Source: Actinocatenispora comari
GTDB taxonomy: Bacteria; Actinomycetota; Actinomycetes; Mycobacteriales; Micromonosporaceae
NCBI RefSeq assembly: GCF_017312725.1
Contig: NZ_BOPO01000125.1
Coordinates: forward strand, 39,789 to 103,788
Reading direction: 5' to 3'
Length of the DNA stretch: 64,000 nt
A program made the position numbers and the translations under genes. This document shows, piece after piece, positions 31,005 through 39,337 of this stretch. The notes below the pieces were generated by a model. That model saw only the letters and a program-made list of their open reading frames with translations. It ran no database searches and was not told where the DNA came from. Within the stretch, counting starts at the first letter, position 1, and each line of letters begins with the position of its first letter.

Positions 31005-31751
31005 TCAGTCCTGGGGGGTGAAGACGGCGAGCGCCTCGGCGTCGGACGGGACGGTGCGGACGTTCTCGGCGACGAACTCGTCGATATCGGGGTAGTCGGG
31101 GGCCGCGGCGCGCAGCGCGTCGGCCGCCGCGGCCAGGTCGTACCGGGTGTGCCGGAGCGTGACGTGCGGCCCGAGCAGCGCCCAGTACGCGCCGGGCTCG
31201 CCGTACGGCATGCCGACGCTGCCCGGGTTGACGAACCGGCGGCGGTCGGCGAGCCGGTCGAACGGCATGTGCGTGTGGCCGAGCACGACGGTGCGTTCGG
31301 CGCTGTTGGCAAACGCTTGCCGGTACCGGTCGACCGGCGAGTCGACGAGCACCATCTCGGTGTCGCTGCGGCTGCTGGCGTGGCAGAACAGGGTCGGGCC
31401 GAGCCCGTCCACGTCGAGCGTGACGGTCAGCGGCAGCCCGGCGAGCAGGTCGCGGTGCGCTCGGGTGAGCCGGCTCGCGGCGTACCGGGTGGGCAGCGTG
31501 ACGAGGTCCGGCAGGTCGGTGGGCAGCCGGCCGTCGCACTCCTCGACGAGTTCGCGGTCGGCGTTGCCGCCGACCCAGATCGCCCGGTCGCCGAGCGCGA
31601 GCAGGCGGTCGAGTGTCTCGGCCGGCATCGGGCCGGTGGCGATGTCGCCGTTGAGGACGAGGGCGTCGACGCCGGCGGCCTCGACGTCGGCGAGGACCGC
31701 GTCGAGCGCGGGAAGGTGGCCGTGGATGTCGGCCAGTACGGCGAGCTTCAT
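31005..31751 (-). CDS. Calcineurin-like metallophosphoesterase
   Basis: The 248-residue-class protein begins MKLAVLADIHGHLPALDAVL (DxH) and has LNGDIATG (GD), VGGNADREL (GNxD), LFCHASS and VLGHTHMPFDR (GHxH), the full two-metal set of the YfcE/MJ0936-like phosphoesterases. It hydrolyses phosphodiesters or phosphomonoesters; substrate unknown. ATG at 31751 places the DIH motif at the very N-terminus as expected. Confidence 0.88.
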   Translation of the reverse strand: MKLAVLADIHGHLPALDAVLADVEAAGVDALVLNGDIATGPMPAETLDRLLALGDRAIWVGGNADRELVEECDGRLPTDLPDLVTLPTRYAASRLTRAHRDLLAGLPLTVTLDVDGLGPTLFCHASSRSDTEMVLVDSPVDRYRQAFANSAERTVVLGHTHMPFDRLADRRRFVNPGSVGMPYGEPGAYWALLGPHVTLRHTRYDLAAAADALRAAAPDYPDIDEFVAENVRTVPSDAEALAVFTPQD

Positions 31752-31843
31752 ATCAGAAACGCTATGGCGTCCCGTGCCTGAGCAGCAACGAGCTTCGCTG
31801 TCGGCAGAAGGCGGTGTCGGATGCCCCATATGTTCTGGGGTTG

Positions 31844-31871
31844 TTTACAGTCTTCTATGTTAAGTTAACAT
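31844..31871 (+). promoter_or_regulatory. Promoter and palindromic operator of the sugar-kinase operon
   Basis: TTTACA (31844-31849) and TAACAT (31866-31871) are spaced 16 bp, a fair housekeeping promoter in unusually A+T-rich DNA. The -10 lies inside the perfect 15-bp dyad ATGTTAA-G-TTAACAT (31857-31871). A DeoR-type repressor is encoded in the same operon and is the natural candidate to bind it. Confidence 0.55.
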
Positions 31872-31911
31872 CGGTAATCGCACCGTAGGTCGAGCCAGAA
31901 GGCACCAACTG

Positions 31912-33558
31912 ATGGCGGAAACTCAGCCGAGCCCGAACGAGCTCTGGGCCGGCGTCGATGTCGGTACGCAGAGCGTCCGCGTCACGATCGTCGACGAGAC
32001 CGGCGCGACCCGGGCCACCGGCAGCGCGCCACTGACCTCGACCCGCACCGGCGGCCGGCACGAGCAGGACCCGGACCAGTGGTGGCAGGCGTTCCGCCGA
32101 GCCAGCCGGGAGGCCGTCGGCGCGCTCCCGACCGGCGCCGCCGCCGGCATCCGTGGCCTCGCCATCGACGCCACCTCCGGCACCTTCCTGCTCGCCGACC
32201 GCGACGGCACCCCGCGCACCCCCGGCCTGATGTACGACGACGGCCGCGCCGGCGCCGAGGTCGCGGACGTGCTCGCCGCCGGCGCCGGCCTCTGGGACCG
32301 GCTCGGTTACGCGATGCAGCGCAGCTGGGCGCTCCCCAAGCTGGTCTGGCTGCTGCGGCACGACGCCACGCTGCGCGCCGACGCCACCGCCGGCCGGCTC
32401 CGGCTGGTACACCAGGCCGACCACCTCGCCGCCCGGCTCACCGGCGGCCCGGTCGCCACCGACCACAGCCACGCCCTCAAGACCGGGTACGACCTGGACG
32501 CCGAGCGCTGGCCCACCGACGTCCTCGCCCGGCTCGACGTGCCCGCCGACCTGCTGCCCGCGGTGGTACGCCCGGGCAGCACGCTCGGCGCCGTCGACCG
32601 CGCCGCGGCCGAGCAGACCGGCCTGCCCGCCGGTCTGCCGGTCCGCGCCGGGATGACCGACGGCTGTGCCGCGCAGCTCGCCGCCGGTGCGCTCACCGAG
32701 GGCTCCTGGAACGCGATCCTCGGCACCACGCTGGTCCTCAAGGGCGTCACCGCGCAGCGGCTCACCGACCCGGGCGGCGCGGTCTACTCGCACCGGCACC
32801 CGGACGGCGGCTGGCTGCCCGGCGGCGCGTCGAGTTCCGGCGCCGGCGCGATCGCCGCCGCGTACCCGGGGCTCGGCGCCACCGAGCTGGACGCGCTGGC
32901 GGAGCGGGCCGCCGGGTACGAGCCGGCCGGCGCGCTGCGCTACCCCGTCGCCACCCTGGGAGAACGCTTCCCGTTCGTCGATCCGACCGCCGAACCGTTC
33001 CTGGTCGGCAGCCTCGCCGACGACGCCGACGGGTACGCCGCGCTGCTGCAGGGCGTCGGCTACGTCGAACGGCTCTGCTACGCCTACCTGCGCAGCCTCG
33101 GCGCCCGCACCGACGGGCCGGTCACCCTGACCGGCGGCGGCGCGCGCAGCCGGTACTGGTGCCAGCTGCGCGCGGACATCCTCGGCCGGCCGCTGCGGGT
33201 ACCGCGGGACGCCGAACCGGCCGTCGGGATGGCCGTGCTGGCCGCCGCCGGTACCGGGTCGGTCGCCGCGACCGCCGCCCGGATGGCCCGGCCGTACGTC
33301 GAGGTCGAGCCGCGGGCGGGCGGGCCGGAACGGTTCGCCGAGCCGTACCGGGAGTTCGTCGCCGAACTGCACCGCCGCGGCTCGATCGGTGCCGACCTGC
33401 TCGCCGCCGCCGACAGCGCCGACCTGCCCGCCGCCGCCAACGGCGCCGAGCTGCTCGCCGCCGGGGGTGCGACGGCCGCCGGCGACCGGGCCCCCGTCGC
33501 TGCCACGGCGGGGCAGCCCGGCGCCGGCACCACGCCGTCCACGGAGGACCGGGCATGA
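31912..33558 (+). CDS. FGGY-family carbohydrate kinase
   Basis: The 548-residue protein has LWAGVDVGTQSVRVTIVDETG (phosphate 1), GIRGLAIDATSGTFLL, GMTDGCAAQLAAGALTEGSWNAILGTTLVLKG (catalytic Asp in GMTDG) and LTGGGARSRYWCQLRADILGRPLRVP (adenosine). It phosphorylates a sugar or polyol such as xylulose; exact substrate unknown. The last ~60 residues are an Ala-rich tail. It is the first gene of an operon with a phosphatase, a DeoR regulator and a hydroxyacid dehydrogenase. The ATG has GAAGG upstream. Confidence 0.88.
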   Translation: MAETQPSPNELWAGVDVGTQSVRVTIVDETGATRATGSAPLTSTRTGGRHEQDPDQWWQAFRRASREAVGALPTGAAAGIRGLAIDATSGTFLLADRDGTPRTPGLMYDDGRAGAEVADVLAAGAGLWDRLGYAMQRSWALPKLVWLLRHDATLRADATAGRLRLVHQADHLAARLTGGPVATDHSHALKTGYDLDAERWPTDVLARLDVPADLLPAVVRPGSTLGAVDRAAAEQTGLPAGLPVRAGMTDGCAAQLAAGALTEGSWNAILGTTLVLKGVTAQRLTDPGGAVYSHRHPDGGWLPGGASSSGAGAIAAAYPGLGATELDALAERAAGYEPAGALRYPVATLGERFPFVDPTAEPFLVGSLADDADGYAALLQGVGYVERLCYAYLRSLGARTDGPVTLTGGGARSRYWCQLRADILGRPLRVPRDAEPAVGMAVLAAAGTGSVAATAARMARPYVEVEPRAGGPERFAEPYREFVAELHRRGSIGADLLAAADSADLPAAANGAELLAAGGATAAGDRAPVAATAGQPGAGTTPSTEDRA

Positions 33559-34187
33559 GCGCGACGACGGTGATCCTGGCCCGGCACGGGCGGACCCCGT
33601 GGCACTCGCCGAACCGGTACTGCGGGAGCAGCGACATCGGCATCGACGAGGTCGGGGTGCGGCAGGCGGCGCGGCTCGGCGAGTGGGCCCGTACCGCCGG
33701 GCTGACCTCCCTGTACTGCACCGATCTGCGCCGCACCCAGCTGACCGCGGCGCCGGTCACCGCGGCGACCGGGCTGGCCCCGACGATCGAGCCGCGGTTG
33801 CGCGAGCTCGACTTCGGCATCGCCGAGGGGCGCACGCTGGCCGAGCTGCGGGACAGCCATCCGGACGCGGTCGAGAAGTTCCAGCAGGACCCGGTCGAGC
33901 ACCACTTCCCGGACGGCGAGCACCCCGCCGACGCGGTACGCCGGGCGCACGCCGGGCTGGCCGACCTCGTCGCCGCCGACCCGGGTGGCCGGATCCTCGT
34001 CGTCGCCCACTCGACGCTGATCCGGCTGCTGGTCACCGACCTGATGGGCGGCTCGCTGGCGCGCTACCGGGCGCTCCTGCCGGATCTCGTACCCACCTCG
34101 CTGACGACGTTTCTGGTACGGCCGGGAAATATGGCTCTGGCGGCGTTCAACGTGCCGCCGACACCCGAACCGCCCACCACCCGGTAG
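33555..34187 (+). CDS. Histidine phosphatase (phosphoglycerate-mutase-like)
   Basis: The 210-residue protein begins TTVILARHGRTPWHSPNRYCGSSD with the RHG catalytic motif, followed by LYCTDLRRTQLTAAPV, LRELDFGIAEGRTLAEL and ILVVAHSTLIRLLVTDL (second His). Such enzymes dephosphorylate sugar phosphates. Start overlaps the kinase stop (ATGA). It may dephosphorylate an overflow product of the kinase, which is inference. Confidence 0.88.
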   Translation: MSATTVILARHGRTPWHSPNRYCGSSDIGIDEVGVRQAARLGEWARTAGLTSLYCTDLRRTQLTAAPVTAATGLAPTIEPRLRELDFGIAEGRTLAELRDSHPDAVEKFQQDPVEHHFPDGEHPADAVRRAHAGLADLVAADPGGRILVVAHSTLIRLLVTDLMGGSLARYRALLPDLVPTSLTTFLVRPGNMALAAFNVPPTPEPPTTR

Positions 34188-34197
34188 TGAGGCATCC

Positions 34198-34278
34198 ATG
34201 AGCGAGCGCCAGCGAGCGAATCAGAGGTACTGCGCGTCGTGCCTCATCGGACTTCCGACGAAGGAGGAAGCCCGATGA
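34198..34278 (+). CDS. 26-codon mini-ORF 1 upstream of the DeoR gene
   Basis: It reads MSERQRANQRYCASC... ending LPTKEEAR, with a CxxC. It starts 10 bp after the phosphatase stop and its TGA overlaps the ATG of mini-ORF 2. It may be a translated coupling peptide or only a consequence of an intergenic repeat. I recall repeats of similar GAGCGAGCG...GAGCGAATCA sequence in Micromonosporaceae but cannot verify it here. Confidence 0.4.
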   Translation: MSERQRANQRYCASCLIGLPTKEEAR

Positions 34279-34354
34279 GCAGGCGCCAGCGAGCGAATCA
34301 GAGGTACTGCGCGTCGTGCCTCATCGGACTTCCGACGCAGGAGGAAGCCCGATG
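34198..34354 (+). repeat. 77-bp tandem duplication including ribosome site and start codon
   Basis: Copy 1 (34198-34274) and copy 2 (34275-34351) differ at three positions. Each carries GCCAGCGAGCGAATCAGAGG, a strong GGAGGAAGCCCG ribosome site at its end, and the next ATGA. The duplication produced two consecutive mini-ORFs before the DeoR gene. Confidence 0.9.
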
Positions 34355-34355
34355 A
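34275..34355 (+). CDS. 26-codon mini-ORF 2, duplicate of mini-ORF 1
   Basis: It differs from mini-ORF 1 by Glu3 to Arg and Lys22 to Gln. AAGGAGGAAG precedes its ATG and its TGA overlaps the DeoR ATG at 34352 (ATGA), so its translation would deliver ribosomes to the regulator. Same caveat as copy 1. Confidence 0.45.
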   Translation: MSRRQRANQRYCASCLIGLPTQEEAR

Positions 34356-35137
34356 GCGACGCACCGACCGAGCGGAACCGGCCCGCGCAGCGGCAGACGG
34401 AGATCGCCGAGCACGTGCTCCAGCACGGCTCCGTCGCCGCCGCCGACCTGGCCGAGATGTTCCACGTCAGCCTGATGACCATCCACCGCGACCTGGACGA
34501 GCTGGAACGCCAGGGCGTGGTCCGCAAGTACCGCGGCGGGGTCAGCTCCCAGCCGTCCAGCGTCTTCGAGTCGAACGTGGCGTACCGGATGCGCTCGTCC
34601 ACGGCGGAGAAGCAGGCCATCGCCCGGCGGGCGCGGGAGCTGATCGAACCCGGCATGGCGATCATGCTGGACGACTCCACCACCACGCTGGAGTTGGCGA
34701 AGCTGCTCACCGACATCACGCCGCTGACCGTGGTGACCAACTTCCTGGAGACCATCAAGCTGCTGTCCGCGGTGCCGGGGATACGGCTGATGGCGCTCGG
34801 CGGTGAGTACTACCCGACGCACGACTCGTTTCTCGGGGTGCCGTGCATCGAGGCCATCGAGGCGATCCGGGTCGATCTGCTGTTCACCTCCACCTCGGCC
34901 GTCTCCGGGGAGTTCGCGTACCACCAGGAGCAGGAGATCGTGCTGGTCAAGCGGGCCATGATGCGTTCCGCCCAGCGCAGCATCCTGATGGTCGACCACA
35001 CCAAGCTGCGCCGGGTCGCGCTGCACCGGCACGCGCACGTCACCGATTTCGACCGCATCATCACCGATGCCCAGGCCACCGAGAGCGAACTCGCCGATCT
35101 CACCGAGCACGGCGCCCGCTACGAGCTGGCCGACTGA
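34352..35137 (+). CDS. DeoR-family transcription regulator
   Basis: The 261-residue protein has a DeoR winged helix (RQTEIAEHVLQHGSVAAADLAEMFHVSLMTIHRDLDELERQGVVRKYRGGV, residues ~10-60) and a sugar-phosphate sensor domain with MLDDSTTTLELAKLL, TVVTNFLETIKLL, LGGEYYPTHDSFLG and the C-terminal MVDHTKLRRVALHRHAHVTDFDRIITD. These repressors release DNA on binding a phosphorylated sugar. It probably controls its own operon through the dyad at 31857-31871. Confidence 0.92.
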   Translation: MSDAPTERNRPAQRQTEIAEHVLQHGSVAAADLAEMFHVSLMTIHRDLDELERQGVVRKYRGGVSSQPSSVFESNVAYRMRSSTAEKQAIARRARELIEPGMAIMLDDSTTTLELAKLLTDITPLTVVTNFLETIKLLSAVPGIRLMALGGEYYPTHDSFLGVPCIEAIEAIRVDLLFTSTSAVSGEFAYHQEQEIVLVKRAMMRSAQRSILMVDHTKLRRVALHRHAHVTDFDRIITDAQATESELADLTEHGARYELAD

Positions 35138-35170
35138 CCGCTGCGCGGCGCGCAGCCGAGAGGAGCACCC

Positions 35171-36208
35171 GTGCCCCGGACCCAGGTCCTCGTCGCCGGC
35201 GACCACTTCGTCACCGACGCGCTGATCCGCGCGGCGTTGGACGCGGAGCTGGGCGCCGACGCGCTGTCGGCGACGACGCTGACGCTGCCCTGGCCGTACA
35301 CCCCGTACGGGCGGGTCGCCGAGGTCGACGAGGCGTCCGGGGACGAGGACTCGCTGATCGCCGCGCTCGCCGGCGCCCAGGTCGCGGTGACCCAGATGGC
35401 CCCGTTCACCGAGCGGGTACTGGCGGCGTCGGACGCGCTGAAGCTCATCGTGTGCTGCCGCGGCGGCCCGGTGAACATCAACGTCCCGGCCGCCACCGAA
35501 CGCGGCATCGCGGTGTGCACCACCCCCGGCCGCAACGCGGTCGCGGCGGCCGAGCACACCGTCGCGCTGCTGCTGTCCGCGCTCCGGCAGATCCCGCAGC
35601 GGCACGTGTCGGTACAGGCGGGGGAGTGGCGCAGCGACCTCTACGCGCTGACCGAGTGCGGCAGCGAGCTCGCCGGCGCCACCGTGGGCCTGGTCGGGTA
35701 CGGCGCGATCGGCCGCCGGGTCGCCCGCATCCTCACCGCGTTCGACGCCGAGGTCCTGGTGCACGACCCGTACCTGCCGACCGACGCCGAGGTCACCTCC
35801 ACCCCGCTGCCCGAGCTGCTGTCCCGGTCGACCGTGGTCAGCCTGCACGCGCGGCTCAGCGACGAGACCCGCGGCATGATCGGCGCCGCCGAACTGGCCG
35901 CGATGCCGCGCGGCGCGACGCTGGTCAACACCGCCCGCGGCGGTCTCGTCGACTACCCGGCGGTGGTGGCCGCGCTCGACTCCGGGCAGCTCGGCGCGGC
36001 CGCCTTCGACGTGTACGAGACCGAGCCGGTGGACCCGGCGTCCCCGCTGCTGACCGCGCCGCACACGGCGCTCACCCCGCACCTCGCCGGCGCCACCGTA
36101 CAGACGGCGCAGCGTGCGGCGCGGCTCGCGGCGACCGCGGTCGGCGCGTACCTGCGGGGCGAGACGCCGCCGGCGCTGGCCAACCCGGACGCTCTGGCGG
36201 TGAGCTGA
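35171..36208 (+). CDS. D-isomer-specific 2-hydroxyacid dehydrogenase
   Basis: The 345-residue protein has the NAD-binding GLVGYGAIGRRVARIL motif (~residue 175) and the catalytic set RGGPVNINVPAATERGI, VVSLHARLSDETRGMI, NTARGGLVDYPAVVAAL (Arg), DVYETEPV (Glu) and LTPHLAGAT (His). It oxidises or reduces a D-2-hydroxyacid with NAD(H). Start is GTG at 35171 with GAGAGGAG. As the last gene of the operon it suggests a pathway that handles a sugar acid; the substrate is unknown. Confidence 0.88.
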   Translation: MPRTQVLVAGDHFVTDALIRAALDAELGADALSATTLTLPWPYTPYGRVAEVDEASGDEDSLIAALAGAQVAVTQMAPFTERVLAASDALKLIVCCRGGPVNINVPAATERGIAVCTTPGRNAVAAAEHTVALLLSALRQIPQRHVSVQAGEWRSDLYALTECGSELAGATVGLVGYGAIGRRVARILTAFDAEVLVHDPYLPTDAEVTSTPLPELLSRSTVVSLHARLSDETRGMIGAAELAAMPRGATLVNTARGGLVDYPAVVAALDSGQLGAAAFDVYETEPVDPASPLLTAPHTALTPHLAGATVQTAQRAARLAATAVGAYLRGETPPALANPDALAVS

Positions 36209-36299
36209 CGGCCTTCGCGGCACGAGCCGGACCCGCGGTGCGCTGACGGCTTCGGCGGGGCGCGGCCGGACTCGCGGGCCGGGTGGCCGCGACGCGCGG

Positions 36300-37133
36300 T
36301 CAGTCGTCGGCGGCCGGGCTGGCGCTGCCGCCGGTCGCGCTCGCCGACGGGGTCGGGTTCGGCGCGAGCACCGTGTAGAGCTGCTGCGGCGCCTCCCGGA
36401 CCTGCGCGGCCGGCGGTGCGGCGACCCGTACCGGCGTGCCGAAGTCGCGGTACCGGGTGGTCACCGTGGACTGCGCCGAACTGTCCGACCGCAGCACGCT
36501 GATCGCCAGCTCGGTGAGCCGGCCGGACCGGTCCACCGACGCCTCGAACGTGACCCGCCGCGGCGACGGCCCGAGCAGCGTGGTCAGCTGCTGCGCGGTA
36601 CGGTCGCCGGCCGCGCGGGCGCGCAGCTCGGCCAGGTCGATCCGGCCCTGGTAGTGGCCGGGCGAGGTCTCCGCGGCCGACTCGATCGTGTCCAGGTAGC
36701 GGGTGCTCAGCGTCGGGTCGATCGCCTGCGCCAGCACGTTGCCGGGCGCCAGCCGGGTGGTGCGGATCCGCAGCCACACGTCCGGGTCCTTGTCCACACC
36801 CTTGACGTACAGGTCGGTCCCGACCAGCACGGCGTCCATCGCGCCGATCCCGAACGAGCCGTCCAACCGCCCGAGCTTCCGCTTCGGCTGGTACGAGCCG
36901 CTGACCCGGGCGATGCCGGTCCCGCCGTCGAACGCGAAGCTGGTCGCCTCCAGCTTGCGTACCGCCCGGGTCAGTTCGGCGGTGGCGTGCCGGGTCTGGG
37001 CCGGGCCGGCGCTCGGCGTGGCGGAGGTGGCACCGACGTCGGACGGCTGCGCCGACGGGGCAGCGGAGTCGCGGCACCCGGCGAGCAGCAGGCCGGCGGC
37101 GCAGACGGCGACCGCCGCGATCATCCGTCGCAT
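36300..37133 (-). CDS. LppX/LprG-like lipoprotein
   Basis: The 277-residue protein begins MRRMIAAVAVCAAGLLLAGC with a lipobox Cys20, followed by a Ser/Pro/Ala linker and a beta-rich domain (ATAELTRAVRKLEATSFAFDGG..., VLVGTDLYVKGVDKDPDVWLRI, RVTFEASVDRSGRLTELAI). The pattern resembles the LolA-like fold of actinobacterial LppX/LprAFG lipoproteins, which carry lipids. Function here is inferred. The ATG at 37133 follows GGAGGAG. Confidence 0.72.
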   Translation of the reverse strand: MRRMIAAVAVCAAGLLLAGCRDSAAPSAQPSDVGATSATPSAGPAQTRHATAELTRAVRKLEATSFAFDGGTGIARVSGSYQPKRKLGRLDGSFGIGAMDAVLVGTDLYVKGVDKDPDVWLRIRTTRLAPGNVLAQAIDPTLSTRYLDTIESAAETSPGHYQGRIDLAELRARAAGDRTAQQLTTLLGPSPRRVTFEASVDRSGRLTELAISVLRSDSSAQSTVTTRYRDFGTPVRVAAPPAAQVREAPQQLYTVLAPNPTPSASATGGSASPAADD

Positions 37134-37279
37134 CGGGGGTCTCCTCCTGCCCGAGTCACCTGCCCGGGGGCGATACCCGGACCAACTGGCCATCCCGTCA
37201 GCATAGGTCCCCACCTGCGGGTACCGACAGTCTCGGCCTGCCGACTGGTAGGAGTCGCGAACGGCCGGGGCCGGAGACA

Positions 37280-37316
37280 CCGGTGCCCGGGCGGTCGCGG
37301 ACCGCCCGGGCACCGG
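37280..37316 (-). terminator. Strong hairpin after rplI
   Basis: A perfect 17-bp stem (37280-37296 with 37300-37316) closes a GCG loop, 16 bp downstream of the rplI stop on the minus strand. It ends the rpsF-ssb-rpsR-rplI operon. Confidence 0.75.
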
Positions 37317-37332
37317 GATGGAACTCGTGAAC

Positions 37333-37782
37333 CTACTTCGACGCGACCACGTCGAGGTTGACGGTCGCCACGACCTCCGGGTGCAACCGCACCGGGATCT
37401 GGTAGCTGCCGACCGTCTTGATCGGCGAGGTGACCTGCAGCCGGCGCCGGTCGAGGGCCGGGCCACCGGCCGCCTGCACCGCAGACACGACCTCGGCCGG
37501 GGTGACCGAACCGAACAGCCGGCCACCGTCGCCGGCGCGCTCGGTCAGCGTGACCTTCAGCGTGTCGAGCTGGGCCTTGACCTCCTGCGCCTGGTCGATG
37601 TTGCGGATCTCGCGGATCGAGCGGGCCCGCTTGATCTGCGACACCTGCTTCTCCGCGCCCCGGCTCCAGGTGATCGCGAAGCCCTGCGGGAGCAGGTAGT
37701 TGCGGCCGTAGCCGTTCTTCACCTCGACGATGTCACCGGGCTCACCGAGGTTGGAAACCTCCTGAGTGAGGATGATCTTCAT
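37333..37782 (-). CDS. rplI: 50S ribosomal protein L9
   Basis: The 149-residue protein begins [36 protein letters not shown], the highly conserved L9 N-terminal rRNA-binding domain, followed by the long central helix and the C-terminal domain with [14 protein letters not shown] and [16 protein letters not shown]. It is the last gene of the operon, 11 bp after rpsR. Confidence 0.98.
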   Translation of the reverse strand: MKIILTQEVSNLGEPGDIVEVKNGYGRNYLLPQGFAITWSRGAEKQVSQIKRARSIREIRNIDQAQEVKAQLDTLKVTLTERAGDGGRLFGSVTPAEVVSAVQAAGGPALDRRRLQVTSPIKTVGSYQIPVRLHPEVVATVNLDVVASK

Positions 37783-37793
37783 GTCGGTCCCCC

Positions 37794-38033
37794 TCAGCGG
37801 TTCTGCGCGGTGTACGGCAGCAGGGCCATCTCGCGGGCGTTCTTGATGGCGCGCGCGATCTGCCGCTGCTGCTGCGAGTTGACACCGGTGACCCGGCGGG
37901 CCCGGATCTTGCCGCGGTCGGAGATGAACTTCCGAAGCAGCGCGGTGTCCTTGTAGTCGACGTAGATGATCTTCTCTTTGTCGAGAGGATTCACCTTTTT
38001 CTTGGGCTTCCGCAAAGACGGAGGCTTAGCCAT
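37794..38033 (-). CDS. rpsR: 30S ribosomal protein S18, C-minus (zinc-free) form
   Basis: The 79-residue protein begins [51 protein letters not shown]. Many actinobacterial S18 proteins have CxFC where this has NPLD and GNC where this has GVN, so the zinc-binding cysteines are lost. S18 pairs with S6 on the 30S platform. ATG at 38033 is chosen over an upstream in-frame Met. Confidence 0.97.
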   Translation of the reverse strand: MAKPPSLRKPKKKVNPLDKEKIIYVDYKDTALLRKFISDRGKIRARRVTGVNSQQQRQIARAIKNAREMALLPYTAQNR

Positions 38034-38087
38034 TTCAGTGTTGCCTTTCACGTACGGATGCCGGTGCCGCGCGGGGCGGCACGCCGG

Positions 38088-38600
38088 CTAGAACGGGGGC
38101 TCGTCGTCGAAACCGCTGTTACCGCCGCCGGAGCGGCTCGCGGCCGGAGTGGCCGACGCCCACGGGTCGTCGCCGCCGGAGTTCCCACCACCGGAACCAC
38201 CGGACGAACCGAACCCGCCACCGCCGCCACCGCTGCGCGACATCTTCTGCACCTTGGCCGTCGCGTACCGCAGGGAGGGGCCGATCTCGTCGACCTCCAG
38301 CTCGATGACGGTGCGCTTCTCGCCCTCGCGGGTCTCGTACGACCGCTGCTTGAGCCGGCCCTGCACGATGACCCGGCTGCCGCGCTGCAGCGACTCGGCG
38401 ACGTTCTCCGCCGCCTGCCGCCACACCGAACAGCTCAGGAACAGCGCCTCGCCGTCCTTCCACTCGCCGGACTGGCGGTCGAAGGTGCGGGGCGTCGACG
38501 CGATGCGGAAGCTCGCCACCGCCGCGCCGGAATTGGTGAACCGCAGCTCAGGGTCGTTGACCAGGTTGCCAACGACCGTGATGACGGTCTCTCCTGCCAT
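38088..38600 (-). CDS. ssb: Single-stranded DNA-binding protein
   Basis: The 170-residue protein begins [36 protein letters not shown], the OB fold of SSB, then a Gly/Ser-rich linker (~115-150) and the acidic tip DDEPPF that binds replication and repair partners. It coats ssDNA at the fork. The ATG has GGAGTGAG upstream. Confidence 0.98.
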   Translation of the reverse strand: MAGETVITVVGNLVNDPELRFTNSGAAVASFRIASTPRTFDRQSGEWKDGEALFLSCSVWRQAAENVAESLQRGSRVIVQGRLKQRSYETREGEKRTVIELEVDEIGPSLRYATAKVQKMSRSGGGGGGFGSSGGSGGGNSGGDDPWASATPAASRSGGGNSGFDDEPPF

Positions 38601-38669
38601 GACTCACTCCTCACACTCGGACCCCGAGGGTCGCACCGACGTACGACACAACGAGTGACCGATCGGATA

Positions 38670-38960
38670 TCAGTGAATTTCGGGCCGGAGGACCTTGGTC
38701 CGCAGCACCGACTCGTTGAGTCGCAGCTGGCGGTCCAGCTCGGCCACCGCGGCGGGCTCGGCCGACAGGTCGATGACGGCGTAGATGCCCTCGGTCTTCT
38801 TGTTGATCTCGTACGCGAGGCGGCGACGGCCCCACACGTCGGTCTTCTCGACCGATCCGCCCGAATTGCGGATCACGTTCAGGTACTGGTCGAGCGACGG
38901 TGCGACGGTGCGCTCCTCGAGATCGGAATCGAGGATCACCATGACTTCGTAGTGACGCAA
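38670..38960 (-). CDS. rpsF: 30S ribosomal protein S6
   Basis: The 96-residue protein begins [27 protein letters not shown] (from a TTG codon) and ends [11 protein letters not shown], standard S6. The TTG start is set by GGGGGTGAG about 6-7 nt upstream. It is the first gene of the rpsF-ssb-rpsR-rplI operon. Confidence 0.97.
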   Translation of the reverse strand: MRHYEVMVILDSDLEERTVAPSLDQYLNVIRNSGGSVEKTDVWGRRRLAYEINKKTEGIYAVIDLSAEPAAVAELDRQLRLNESVLRTKVLRPEIH

Positions 38961-39337
38961 GACGTTCTCACCCCCTGTGGACTAGGCGGCCACGGACTTT
39001 CCGTGGCAGGAGGTCTGTGCGTCGTTCGGCACCGAAACGCCGCGGGGACGACCCCGCGGCGCGGACCGAACCGTAGAACGATATCAGCCGGTGGTCAGCC
39101 GACCCCAACCCGGCGTCCCCGCTCACAGCCCCTGACGAGTGCCGTGAGTCGAGGCCCCGCCCGGTCGGAGCCTTACCAGGTGCGACCAGAACGATCACGA
39201 CCGTGAGTGGAGGGCCGCGGGGCGCCCGGTCCGAGCCTTACAGGGTGGGACCTGGGGAGGAACGACCACACCGATGAGGTGGGAGCCGGCCGCCCCGCGG
39301 AGACTATGTGCGCCGTGTCCTGTCGGCCACGACGTTG
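38961..39337. other. rpsF leader region and degenerate direct repeat
   Basis: A hairpin with 8-bp arms GCCACGGA (38989-38996) and TCCGTGGC (39000-39007) lies in the rpsF 5' leader and could contribute to S6:S18 autoregulation; I cannot match the full known motif. Further upstream, two copies of a ~50-bp direct repeat start at 39142 and 39201 (both CCGTGAGT then GAGG, sharing GAGCCTTAC). No gene is seen in this stretch. Confidence 0.45.
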
